DNA of 64,000 nucleotides, from the NCBI RefSeq assembly GCF_001262015.1, contig NZ_CP012074.1, forward strand, positions 764,501 to 828,500, in the 5' to 3' direction. The translations under genes and the position numbers were made by a program. Below, piece by piece: positions 37,936 through 46,833 of the stretch (position 1 is the first letter of the stretch; every line of letters starts with the position of its first letter). The stretch comes from Prevotella fusca JCM 17724 (GTDB lineage Bacteria; Bacteroidota; Bacteroidia; Bacteroidales; Bacteroidaceae). Below the pieces are notes generated by a model that saw only the letters and a list, made by a program, of their open reading frames with translations, was not told the DNA's origin and searched no databases.

Positions 37936-39354
37936 CTACATTTGGCTACTACAAGTTTGAAGGAGCGGGCAGGGCAAGATTTTCCTAATCTTGTAGACAT
38001 AGATGGGGCTACCACCGTTTCTTCGTTTGCTCACCTTTATATATTCTGCTTTCTTCAAGGCTTCGCCCATACGCTTGGCAACAAGTGGCTGGTGGGTATA
38101 AATACCCAGATAGGTGAGTATCTCCGTAGTAGTCATTAACGAATAGCTTTCATCCTCCGTTGGCTTTTCAAAGCAACGCAGCAAGAGTTCCATCTCAGCG
38201 GTCTGTACTTGAAAGTCTTCACTCTCCCTGTATAGTTCAGCAATCTCATCATCATCAAACCAATAGCGAAAACCTAACTTTAACAGGGCTTTGGCTTCAG
38301 CATAGACCTTGTCCATTGAAATACGCTTGGCTTTCTCTATGTCTATGGAAAGAACTTCAAAGGGCAGGAAACGTCTGCTGCCTGTCGGGTCGGTAAGAAA
38401 GTCATTGCTGTTCACCGATGCCACGAAACTTGCCAAGTGGGGATGTTCCTCCACATACTTGTCGTAGGGCATACGGTATTTGACCATCGGGCAGGTAATG
38501 AGGTTCTTCAGCTCATTCTCATCACGTTTATTTAGAGCTTTGAGTTGATCGTCTATGTTTACGATGAGGTTTTGCCCGATATAGGTGAGCGTGTCCTTCT
38601 CCTGCAGATATATCTTGCCAGTGTAGCTATAGCCATACAATGCAGGTGGGCAGAGCAAATCCAAGAATGTAGTTTTGAACTTTCCCTGCTCGCCCGTCAG
38701 CACACGGCAGGTGTGGTTACAGCACTCACGGTCGTCCATTGCGTTGGCAACCACTGCCACGAGCCACTTGGTGAGATATTGTAACCACTTATCAGAGTTG
38801 CGCACGACTACGCAACTTGCCAAGTGGGGAATGGCTTTCAGTGAAAAGGGAGAACTGCTACTTACATCCACCAATGGTAATCCCTTGAAATACTCCTGTA
38901 TGGGGTTGATGCGTGGAGAGAAGCTGCTCTCGATGATAGAGTATAGATTATCCGACGAGGTTATTATCCCGATGTCGTTGTCTATCTCTCTGCGGAGCGT
39001 GTTGATTTCATAGCGACCCACCTTTGTGAAGTGAGCATCATTCTTGCTACGATATTCAGTTCTACCCAATACCGTATTGTATCTGAACTCGTAGTGAATG
39101 GAGAGATAGGCTTCTATCTCCGAGTTCTTGGAGGAAATTCTTCTCGGTCTGGGCATATTGTTACTGCCTTCCGATTTGCCTTTATCTGCGCTTGTTTTCA
39201 TTATATGCTTGGTTTTGTTTCCAAGAACGAAGTTATTAAGAGAACGGATAAGTTCCAAGCATTCGGAGAGTGCTTGCATAATGTTGCGTTCATTGGCAAT
39301 GAAGTTCGCACGGATTTTTATGGAGACAGGAAAAGAAAAGACTGATTTAAACAC
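37936..39354 (-). CDS. VapE-like helicase/ATPase of the mobilizable element
   Basis: The 472-codon frame contains a P-loop LTGEQGKFKTTFLDLL and a downstream INIDDQLKALNKRDENELKNL / ASVNSNDFLTDPTGSRRF region, as in the virulence-associated E (VirE) family of superfamily 3-like ATPases. With the primase it likely supports element replication. The beginning is uncertain: an internal Met at 39201 (MKTSADKGKSEGSN) gives 421 aa and starts just before the basic linker, while the open frame starts at 39354. I list the longest frame. Confidence 0.78.
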   Translation of the reverse strand: MFKSVFSFPVSIKIRANFIANERNIMQALSECLELIRSLNNFVLGNKTKHIMKTSADKGKSEGSNNMPRPRRISSKNSEIEAYLSIHYEFRYNTVLGRTEYRSKNDAHFTKVGRYEINTLRREIDNDIGIITSSDNLYSIIESSFSPRINPIQEYFKGLPLVDVSSSSPFSLKAIPHLASCVVVRNSDKWLQYLTKWLVAVVANAMDDRECCNHTCRVLTGEQGKFKTTFLDLLCPPALYGYSYTGKIYLQEKDTLTYIGQNLIVNIDDQLKALNKRDENELKNLITCPMVKYRMPYDKYVEEHPHLASFVASVNSNDFLTDPTGSRRFLPFEVLSIDIEKAKRISMDKVYAEAKALLKLGFRYWFDDDEIAELYRESEDFQVQTAEMELLLRCFEKPTEDESYSLMTTTEILTYLGIYTHQPLVAKRMGEALKKAEYIKVSKRRNGGSPIYVYKIRKILPCPLLQTCSSQM

Positions 39355-39527
39355 AGATTAAGTCAAAACTGGGTATAAAATAATAAGGAAAGATAGAGGT
39401 AGAAGTGTACCCTTTGCACACGTTTGCAGTATTCTGCACCGATATTGTAAACAATAGAATCCGCGCAGAAATAGGGTAGCGTTTGTCCACACTAAGAGTG
39501 TTACAAGGTGTCTCTTGAACGAAGAAT

Positions 39528-39559
39528 GATTGAATAGAACATGCACCGCCCTATCTTTG
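39528..39559 (+). promoter_or_regulatory. Promoter of the helix-turn-helix genes
   Basis: ATTG (39529-39532), a 19-nt spacer and TATCTTTG (39552-39559). The leader would be about 230 nt. The gap 39355-39792 has no other gene I trust. Confidence 0.45.
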
Positions 39560-39792
39560 CGCCAAACGGACGGTGAAAGAAGAAAACAGGGTAAGAATGC
39601 GCAAACCGCTGCCGATAAAATGCGTTAGTTTTTCCTTCAACCTCCCAATGTTTCCCTGCTGTTCCCTACTGCTTTGAAGTATGACAAACTCACCATACTT
39701 TTGTTGGCATAAACGTGCGATGAAACGCAGAACAGACAAAGGTGTTGTCAATACCAATAAGACAGAATTACAAACAAAATAACAATAAAACT

Positions 39793-40095
39793 ATGGGATA
39801 TCTTATCATTACGGATTCAAATTGGGCAAGACTGAGGGACGAGATACTCAGCCTTGCCGAGACCTGCCACAAGGCATTCGGGAAAAAGAGCAGGCACACC
39901 GACTGGCTGCACAATGGTGATGTGTGCAAATTGCTTAATATCAGTAAGCGTACCTTGCAGCATTATCGTGATACAGGCGTGCTGCCATTCTCCCAAATCG
40001 GACACAAGTGCTATTACAAGCGTGAGGACGTGGAACGATTATTGGAAACCAAATCAGTGAAATCAAACACAGACAAATCCAAGAACAACAAATAA
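39793..40095 (+). CDS. Helix-turn-helix protein 1 (excisionase-like)
   Basis: From the ATG at 39793 the protein (100 aa) has a MerR-like helix-turn-helix (LHNGDVCKLLNISKRTLQHYRDTGVLPFSQIGHKCYYKREDVERLL). This HTH_17/excisionase-type fold is common in Bacteroides mobile elements, where tandem copies control excision and transfer. It precedes a similar gene after 12 bp, in the same orientation. Confidence 0.8.
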   Translation: MGYLIITDSNWARLRDEILSLAETCHKAFGKKSRHTDWLHNGDVCKLLNISKRTLQHYRDTGVLPFSQIGHKCYYKREDVERLLETKSVKSNTDKSKNNK

Positions 40096-40107
40096 GACAA
40101 GAGAACT

Positions 40108-40398
40108 ATGGAACAGGTAAGAGATTTGAACATGGAGGCTGACGATATGCAGGTGACGCTGTCCGCTATCAGCGGAGTAAGCAAGAGAATTAAGGAAGTA
40201 GCACAGACCCACAAACCGCTGTTTGGTGGAGAACATTTCCTAACGGGCAAGGATGTGTGCGAGCGGCTGTATATCAGCCCACGCACCTTACAGGATTATC
40301 GGGACAAAAGGATTATTTCCTATACGCAGTTCGCAGGGAAGATACTATATAAGGAGTCGGATTTGGAAAAAATGTTGGAGGAGAATTATAAGAGGTAA
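40108..40398 (+). CDS. Helix-turn-helix protein 2 (excisionase-like)
   Basis: The protein (96 aa) has the same fold as its neighbour (LTGKDVCERLYISPRTLQDYRDKRIISYTQFAGKILYKESDLEKML). The two probably act together in regulating excision. The stretch 40399-40675 after it is non-coding and AT-rich. Confidence 0.8.
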   Translation: MEQVRDLNMEADDMQVTLSAISGVSKRIKEVAQTHKPLFGGEHFLTGKDVCERLYISPRTLQDYRDKRIISYTQFAGKILYKESDLEKMLEENYKR

Positions 40399-40675
40399 CG
40401 AAACCTCTGCAAAAGTCCATAAAAAGAAGAATAAAGTGAATATAACTTACTGATAATCAATCATAGTTTTTCTTCCAAAAATAGTTTTGCAGAGGTCTCG
40501 GTAACAGGTATATTGCAAGTAGCTATTCAGCGACAAAGGACATAAAACAATATTAATAATCAAATAGTTACTTGTAATTACTAGACATTTCAATCCGTAT
40601 ATCTTCAGTAGAAAATCCAACAAAACCACTTTTCTATATCAACTTTTGCCTGATACGATATTTTGGAGATAGTAC

Positions 40676-41419
40676 TCAAATTAGATTATAATCCTCTACA
40701 TATTGTATGGCCTCAGTAATATTGCAAACTCCAAGTTTTTTGAATATGTTTGTTCTGTGAGTCTTGATTGTAGTTATCGAAACAGAGAGATACTCTGCGA
40801 TGTTCGCTATGCTTTTACCATTTGCACTTTGCCCAATAATAACTTTTTCCATATTAGTTAAATGTGAATTATTGGTTTGCACCCATTTATCGTTTCTCAA
40901 TTCAAAATGATAGTCAACCCCAGATAACTTAACCAAGGCGTTCCCTATTTGTTTTCTTGTTGAATACGTTAACATACAAATTCCTAGTGTAATATGTTTA
41001 TTACTGTCAATTAAACAAGGGGTCAACGAGGCATGTATCATTTGCTTACATAAAGAAGTATTTATTGAAAAGTCAAAATGCAAGACAGAGGACTCTATAT
41101 GGGTATAGTTTTTTTGTAATGCGAAATACGATTTAAGAATATTGCTCAAATAGCTTAACTGCCTTTCATCAAGTATATTATCAATTCTTCCTCCGTTATC
41201 TCTAAATCTTTTTTGTTGTAGAGTTGAAAAAATAGATGGTGATATATATAGAAAAGTATATTGACAGAAATCAATCAGAACTATTTTTCCATATCCAAGC
41301 CTATCAGTAGCTTGGGCACTTTTAATATAAGGAGAATAATCACTGATGGCTTGACTCTGGATACTCTGTGTGTTGTCGTCTGCCTCTTTTAACCCTTTTA
41401 AAATATCGAAAATCGTCAT
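40676..41419 (-). CDS. LuxR-type transcription regulator of the peptide locus
   Basis: The protein (247 aa) has a C-terminal LuxR/GerE helix-turn-helix (LTNMEKVIIGQSANGKSIANIAEYLSVSITTIKTHRTNIFKKLGV) and an unrecognised N-terminal sensory part (about 1-170, PAS-like in layout; not confirmed). It is divergent from the precursor gene, with facing promoters in a 205-bp gap, so it is the likely regulator of the cargo. It lacks a phosphoacceptor receiver domain. A palindrome ACGTGTTCACGT at 41435-41446 lies in its leader. Confidence 0.8.
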   Translation of the reverse strand: MTIFDILKGLKEADDNTQSIQSQAISDYSPYIKSAQATDRLGYGKIVLIDFCQYTFLYISPSIFSTLQQKRFRDNGGRIDNILDERQLSYLSNILKSYFALQKNYTHIESSVLHFDFSINTSLCKQMIHASLTPCLIDSNKHITLGICMLTYSTRKQIGNALVKLSGVDYHFELRNDKWVQTNNSHLTNMEKVIIGQSANGKSIANIAEYLSVSITTIKTHRTNIFKKLGVCNITEAIQYVEDYNLI

Positions 41420-41489
41420 TCTATGGAGTTTTTTACGTGTTCACGTTTTTGACTATATAATGTTACATGAAAGATTATATATTATCATA

Positions 41490-41521
41490 CAAAAGTATGA
41501 TTTTACAAGGAAACCTGCAAG
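41490..41521 (-). promoter_or_regulatory. Promoter of the LuxR-type regulator
   Basis: CTTG (minus strand, 41518-41521), 20-nt spacer, TACTTTTG (41490-41497). The start codon at 41419 follows after about 70 nt. The palindrome ACGTGTTCACGT (41435-41446) lies downstream of it. Confidence 0.55.
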
Positions 41522-41536
41522 AAAACATCGAAATTA

Positions 41537-41568
41537 TTTGAACTCAACTATATATTTTTCTAATTTTG
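41537..41568 (+). promoter_or_regulatory. Promoter of the RiPP precursor gene
   Basis: TTTG (41537-41540), exactly 20 nt, TAATTTTG (41561-41568). Both elements are perfect matches to the Bacteroidetes consensus. It is divergent from the LuxR promoter and only 15 bp away. Confidence 0.65.
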
Positions 41569-41624
41569 ACAACAAAAGAATGCAATGTCTGAAGCAGTAA
41601 GAAGGCGATTAAATGTTACATTAA

Positions 41625-41804
41625 ATGAAAAACCAAAAACTTTTTTCAGTTGAGGAATTATCCTTAATGGAGTCGCTTGAAGTCAAGGGTGGAGCTTCTG
41701 AAATGGGAGCCTCTCAGACAGGATGTTCTAACAATGCTGCCGGATGCGGATGTGATGTTATTATTGTGACAGATCAATCTCAACAGGGGGTACAACATGC
41801 TTAA
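41625..41804 (+). CDS. Double-glycine RiPP precursor peptide
   Basis: The 59-aa peptide is easily overlooked because of its size. Residues 1-23 form a leader (FSVEELSLMESLEVKGG, ending at Gly22-Gly23) of the double-glycine type cleaved by C39 peptidases. The 36-residue core starts ASEMGASQTG and contains Cys34, Cys41 and Cys43 (CSNNAAGCGC), followed by DVIIVTD and a Gln-rich end. The radical SAM gene, C39 transporter and exporter downstream fit a ribosomally made, modified and exported peptide. A perfect promoter lies 57 nt upstream and a strong hairpin terminator downstream, so it is probably expressed above its operon. It resembles Bacteroidales GG-leader natural-product precursors; the modification is unknown. 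Confidence 0.8.
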   Translation: MKNQKLFSVEELSLMESLEVKGGASEMGASQTGCSNNAAGCGCDVIIVTDQSQQGVQHA

Positions 41805-41878
41805 TGAACAGTTCTACATCATTTCAACGTGTACCTGAAGGTATTTCGTGGTAGATGATAATGAAACTTCAACACTTT

Positions 41879-41928
41879 AAGAGCCATATCGTTCATTACC
41901 ATACTTGATATGGCTCTTTTATTTTTTT
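41879..41928 (+). terminator. Terminator/attenuator between precursor and maturase
   Basis: AAGAGCCATATC (41879-41890) pairs with GATATGGCTCTT (41907-41918), a perfect 12-bp stem, followed by TTATTTTTTT. Partial read-through would give less maturase mRNA than precursor mRNA. Confidence 0.8.
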
Positions 41929-42965
41929 ACGGGATGTTAATTAAGTATTGTAATATATGAAAGCAAGTAATTATAACTATATAATATACCAAAATAACCA
42001 ATCTTATTGGTACAATGGGCTTGAACACACTTATTTTAAGCTTCCCAAGGATTTAGGGTTAAAAATAGAGAGGCTACTCACAGACAAAGAAAGAATTGAG
42101 TTCATCCCTAAAGTTCTAAAAGACAAGCTATCAGCAAGTGGTTTCATTGTGCCGGATAATACTGATGAGCTTTCAATAATTAGGAAAAGATATTGTGATT
42201 CAGTAAACAAGAAGAACTATCTGTTAATCATTCTACCAACCTTGGATTGCAACTTTAAATGTTGGTATTGCATACAAAATCATATACCTTCAAGAATGTC
42301 GAAGAGTACAATGGAGAATGTGATGACACACATCAAATATATGATTGATGTACAGAATATAGAATCACTTCAAATCGAATGGTTTGGTGGTGAACCGTTA
42401 ATGTACTTAAAACAAATTATAAAGCCAATATGTGAATTCGCACAAAAAGAATGTGAGAAAAAAGGTGTAAAATATTCAACAACAGCTACATCAAATGGTT
42501 ACTTCATTTTCCCCAAAAACATTCCATTAATTCAAAAACTTGGCATGACGCGGTTTCATATTACATTAGATGGACCCAAACAGAACCATGATAAAGTAAA
42601 ATATCAGAAAGGTTGTGATTCTGCATTCGATCATGTTCTAAACAACATCAACCAATTGCTCAGCAATACAAAGGCAGTTAATATTCTATTGAGAATTAAC
42701 TATACTGACGAGAATCTAAATTATGAAATAGTAGATCAAATCAACCATCACATTACAATGGCTAATCGGGGAAGAATAACGATTACCCCCAAAAAAGTAT
42801 GGCAAGAAAAGGTAAGGAAAGATAGATATAAAGACATCGGAGAACTTCTTAATTTATTTGAACAATCTGGTTATAACACAATACGTCTGGACGTTATCAC
42901 AAACTTCGTTCCATGTTACGCTAGTCGTAAGTATTATAATGCCATTAATTTTAATGGTGATGTTA

Positions 42966-42973
42966 TAAAATGT
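42966..42973 (+). repeat. Target site duplication, left copy
   Basis: TAAAATGT, identical to 44283-44290. The 8-bp length is typical for ISL3-family insertions. Confidence 0.9.
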
Positions 42974-43035
42974 GGTTCTGCTGGATTTAGTGTGAATTAA
43001 CATGCCGTTTCTTGCATAAAACAGTGCGGATTTCG

Positions 43036-43043
43036 TATCTTTG
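43036..43043 (+). promoter_or_regulatory. -7 promoter element of the transposase gene
   Basis: TATCTTTG, perfect TAnnTTTG, only about 9 nt before the ATG at 43052, so the mRNA would be nearly leaderless. Confidence 0.5.
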
Positions 43044-43051
43044 TGGTCATT

Positions 43052-44259
43052 ATGAAGAGACCAGAAGACATCTTAGCCAAGCTGCTCCTCCAAAACAATG
43101 ATGACAGGGAAATCGATCGTGTGACATGTGATGACTCCGCTGATGAGATACACATCACCCTCAAATATCGCCATGACACCATCCATGTTAATGGGAAGGA
43201 ATTCCCTATATTTGACTTCCGTCACGAACGGAGTTGGAGGCACTTGGACATGTGGCAGTACAAGACGATTCTTGAAGCCCGAGTCCCCCGATACCGGGAT
43301 GGAGATGGGATCAAGAGCGTCCCCGTTCCGTGGGCAATGCCGAACTCCCGGCTGTCTTGGTTGATGGAAAAAAAACGGTAGAAACATTACTGTCCACCAA
43401 GAATCAGACAAAGACTGCACGTCTTCTTCGCCTGTCCTTTGACCAAGTGCATGGAGTGATGCAACGGGCTGTTGAACGGGGATTGAATCGGCGTGACGAC
43501 AGGCACATCCATGAGCATGTCTGTATGGATGAGAAGTCAATCCGACGGGGGCATGAGTATGTGAGTATGCTCTATGACGGAGATACAGGAAATGTCATCG
43601 AAGTAGAGGGCGGGCGCACCAGGAAAAGTGTTGAGAATCTGTGCTCCAAGGCTCTCACTGAAGAGCAAAGGGCAGGTGTGAAGACCGTATGCACGGACAT
43701 GTGGGACGCCTTCATTGACGGAGCGAAGAAGTACTTCCCTAACGCCAGCCACTGCCACGACATGTACCACTGTGTCACCTATCTGAACGACGCCGTTGAC
43801 AAAGTTCGCAAACGTGAGGTCAGGCACTTCCCGGAACTGAGACACACCAAATATTTGTGGTTAAAGGACCAGTCCAAATATACCACCAACGACCAGGCTC
43901 GTTTCAACAAGCTTGAAGATGCGGAATATGAGGTTTCGCAGGCTTGGAAAGTCAAAGAACTCTTTCGTGACCTCCTACATCTCAAGTACCATGGTGACAT
44001 GGAAGCTTACGGAATGTTGCTGCGCCGGATGGATGATGCATTGCAGTACAACATAGAGGAAATCAACGGGGTGGTCTTCATGTTCAAGAGACACCTTAAA
44101 GGCATTGTCAGAGCCATGGTCACAGGTGCAAATAACGGCAAAGCCGAAAGAACCAACGGCTCCATTCAAGAGATAAAGACCATCGGCAGAGGATATGGAA
44201 CTGCCGAGAGGTACAGGATTGCTATTCTATTTTTCTACGGTGGGCTAGACATAAGTTAA
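43052..44259 (+). CDS. ISL3-family transposase, read across a -1 frameshift
   Basis: The N-terminal part (43052-43381) has the FDFRHERSWRHLDMWQYKTILEARVPR segment of ISL3 transposases and ends SWLMEKKR-stop. The rest (from about 43370 in the -1 frame) continues TVETLLSTKNQTKTARLL and has the DDE-type core VCMDEKSIRRGHEYVSMLYD, KTVCTDMWDAF and NGKAERTNGSIQEI. The switch lies at eight A (43368-43375). Joined, the product is about 400 aa, the normal ISL3 length. Either programmed slippage makes it, or the copy is dead; ISL3 elements usually need no frameshift. Confidence 0.8.
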
Positions 44260-44282
44260 TTCACACTAAATCCAGCAGAACC

Positions 44283-44290
44283 TAAAATGT
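44283..44290 (+). repeat. Target site duplication, right copy
   Basis: TAAAATGT, directly outside the right inverted repeat. The maturase frame resumes at 44291. Confidence 0.9.
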
Positions 44291-44559
44291 ACGGCATGCA
44301 ATGATTTGTATGAGAACAAAACTCATGGCATTATTCAAAACGATGGTTCTATTTCTTGGAACATGGATTTTATCAGAAAATATGAGGTGAAATCCTTTGA
44401 GAATAAACGGTGCTTACAATGCAAACAACTTCCAATTTGTATGGGGGTGTGTCCAAGGGATAATGAATATGTAAATGCGTGTAAATTCGATGGAATGGAT
44501 ATCAATTTGGAAGATTCGATGGTAAATTACATTGATTCAATGTGTAAATAATTTATATT

Positions 44560-46833
44560 ATGGTGGCAAGAATTTTCACAACGTTATGGTTTGCCTTTGT
44601 AGTCTCGTTGATAAGCAGCAACGCACAGAACAGGATATACGGTACGGTGACCGATTCGTCTGGCTGTCCATTAGTCGGCGTTGACTGCGTATTGGCCAGC
44701 TTATCTGACACGGCAGCCATTGCTCACACGTTGACGGATTCAAAAGGAACCTTCAGTTTGAATGTAGACGAAGACGGACAGTTCCTGTTGAAATTCTCTT
44801 ACTTAGGATATCAGCCCAAACAACTAACGTGCAAGCGTGGCGATGTCGGAGTGGTCAAGCTGACAGAAAGCATACAGAACCTCTCAGAGGTCACTGTGTT
44901 GGCCCAAGGGCTAAGAAGCTTCGGCAACGCAGACATCATCCTGTTAGACAGGCGTGCCAGACAGATGGGAAACAACGCTTTGGAGGCCATCAGTAGCCTG
45001 CCGCAATTCAGACTTTCAACAAACAGCGGTGAACTGCTGACGGCAGATGGTAAAATTGTCTTGGTGCTGATTGATGGAATCAGGAGGTCGGTACGTGAAC
45101 TGATGCTGCTCAAAGCCGACGAAATAAAGACCCTGCACTACTATTCCAATCCGCCTGCAAGGTTTGCGCATGAGAAGATAGGTGCTGTATTGGATGTGGC
45201 AACCAAACGCACCAACAAAAGGCACTATTCACTATATCTCGACACCAAAAACAGTATCACCACAGGATATGGTACCAACTTGATTTCCACCAGTTATAGC
45301 GATTCGCTCAACAAGGTGTCTGCGGCATATTTTCTGGACTACAGACATCTTGACCGGAACACCATGGAAAACCGTTATGTCTATCCGGATGTGACGAACG
45401 ATTACAAGAGTCTGTCGGGTAAATACACTGGTACCTACCACATAGGACAATTATTCTATCAGCGTTTCCAAAACAGCAACCTTTTCAATATCACTTTAGA
45501 ATATCGTAAGTTTCCGGCTACCCAGCAATACAGTCAACAGCTCTTGCGGACGGGTACATTGGAAGATGCCAACCACAGAAGGCTTCAAAGTGACTTTTCA
45601 TCCATATCGGCCAACATCTACTTCGGACACACCTTCCGTAAAGGCAACAGTCTGTCGGTCAATGTGGTGAACACTTATTTCAAATCCAATTCGAACAATA
45701 ATCTAACAAACACCTCGGGAACGGGAACGTTTACCAACGTCGTCGACAACAAGTCTTACTCGCTAATAGCAGAAGCACTTTATACTGACAAACTGTGGCA
45801 GGGAAATATACAGATAGGAGCCTACTATCAATACAAAAACCTGCGTCAGACAGACGGGGCATCCAATTTGTCGACAGTGAATACGCAAAAGGAATACCTA
45901 TACGCCGACTACACCAATCAATGGGGGGCATTGTCCTACAACCTGGGAATCGGTGTGGAGAACAACCGATATAGAACTGCGACGAAGGCAATAGCCAACT
46001 ACATCCTTATGCGGCCTTCTGTTTCTCTTAATTACCAGCTGCACAAACACAGTTCGCTACGCCTGACCTCGTCCATAGCATCTGCGGTTCCTAACGTCGG
46101 TCAGCTCACAGATAGTCGTACCGTCGTGGATGAACGATTCTATCTACAAGGCAACAGCAGTCTGAAGCCCTACCATTTCTACCGCACCGAACTTAGCTTC
46201 CAGTATGCGTCGGCCAATAATATCTGGTTTGTCAAACCTTCCGTCAGCCATGCCTACTATCCCAGCAAGAATATGACAGTTGTTTCCGCTGACGGTTCGG
46301 ACTTCGTGAACCAGATTGTGGGCATCCGCCATGTCAACGAGTATGGCGCATCGCTTGTTCTGAGTTGCAGACCTTTCTCCTGGCTAACTTTGCAGCCTTA
46401 CTATAACTATATGTTTTCCAAATACAATACGCCTAATCAGCGTGTCAACCACAATCTGAACAATGTCGGAATCTCTTGTCAGGTGGTGGCAGGCAAGTGG
46501 CAGTTCATTACCAACCACAATCTACCGATGACCACTGTTGAAGGTGATGTCTTTGAGAAGATTGGGTATAATGCGAACGCATCCCTTACATACAGAATCG
46601 GTGCTGTCACCGTGGGTGCCATGTTCATTTACAATCCCGATCCTTCCAAGATTTATGCAGATACTCCTTCATTCCATTTCGTAGAAAAGACCCGATGGGG
46701 TAATTTCAAAAATCTTGTGGCACTGACTTTCGTCTATTCTTTGTCAAAAGGCAATTCACGAAGGCATCTGGGTAAAAACATTAATAATAGAGACAACGAC
46801 TCCGGTCTTACCAAATACAACACAGCAAAATAA
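44560..46833 (+). CDS. Outer-membrane TonB-receptor-like barrel of the peptide locus
   Basis: The protein (757 aa) has a signal peptide (ending SSNAQ), a carboxypeptidase-regulatory-like/CarboxypepD domain (about 25-110, IYGTVTDSSGCPLVGVDCVL), a plug-like segment (GNADIILLDRRARQMGNNALEAISSLPQFRLSTNSGELLTADGKIVLVLIDG) and a long beta-barrel (from about 215 to the end) of the OMP_b-brl_3 type. This resembles the outer-membrane proteins paired with C39 transporters in Bacteroidetes. It lies 8 bp after the maturase and abuts the transporter (0 bp). An export channel for the peptide, or a receptor for it, is inferred. Confidence 0.75.
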   Translation: MVARIFTTLWFAFVVSLISSNAQNRIYGTVTDSSGCPLVGVDCVLASLSDTAAIAHTLTDSKGTFSLNVDEDGQFLLKFSYLGYQPKQLTCKRGDVGVVKLTESIQNLSEVTVLAQGLRSFGNADIILLDRRARQMGNNALEAISSLPQFRLSTNSGELLTADGKIVLVLIDGIRRSVRELMLLKADEIKTLHYYSNPPARFAHEKIGAVLDVATKRTNKRHYSLYLDTKNSITTGYGTNLISTSYSDSLNKVSAAYFLDYRHLDRNTMENRYVYPDVTNDYKSLSGKYTGTYHIGQLFYQRFQNSNLFNITLEYRKFPATQQYSQQLLRTGTLEDANHRRLQSDFSSISANIYFGHTFRKGNSLSVNVVNTYFKSNSNNNLTNTSGTGTFTNVVDNKSYSLIAEALYTDKLWQGNIQIGAYYQYKNLRQTDGASNLSTVNTQKEYLYADYTNQWGALSYNLGIGVENNRYRTATKAIANYILMRPSVSLNYQLHKHSSLRLTSSIASAVPNVGQLTDSRTVVDERFYLQGNSSLKPYHFYRTELSFQYASANNIWFVKPSVSHAYYPSKNMTVVSADGSDFVNQIVGIRHVNEYGASLVLSCRPFSWLTLQPYYNYMFSKYNTPNQRVNHNLNNVGISCQVVAGKWQFITNHNLPMTTVEGDVFEKIGYNANASLTYRIGAVTVGAMFIYNPDPSKIYADTPSFHFVEKTRWGNFKNLVALTFVYSLSKGNSRRHLGKNINNRDNDSGLTKYNTAK

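Larger units (their letters stand above)
42974..44282 (+). mobile_element. ISL3-family insertion sequence, 1,309 bp
   Basis: The ends are perfect 27-bp inverted repeats (42974-43000 and 44256-44282) beginning GGTTCTGCTGG. An 8-bp direct duplication flanks it. It carries one transposase gene in two frames on the plus strand. Both ends and the duplication are intact, so the insertion is recent. The transposase stop codon lies within the right inverted repeat. Confidence 0.93.
41957..44551 (+). pseudogene. Radical SAM/SPASM peptide maturase, interrupted by an insertion sequence
   Basis: Exons 41957-42973 and 44291-44551, once the IS (42974-44282) and one 8-bp duplicate are removed, encode a continuous 425-aa protein. 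The radical SAM motif DCNFKCWYC (Cys98, Cys102, Cys105) is followed by the GGEP motif (WFGGEPLMY). The C-terminal SPASM region supplies Cys320, Cys339, Cys342, Cys380, Cys383, Cys389, Cys393 and Cys403 for auxiliary iron-sulfur clusters. The IS lies exactly after Cys339, so in the present state a 347-aa product ending in eight IS-coded residues is made and the C-terminal cluster ligands are lost. Such enzymes install thioether or other cross-links on peptides. Likely inactive until precise excision. Confidence 0.85.
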
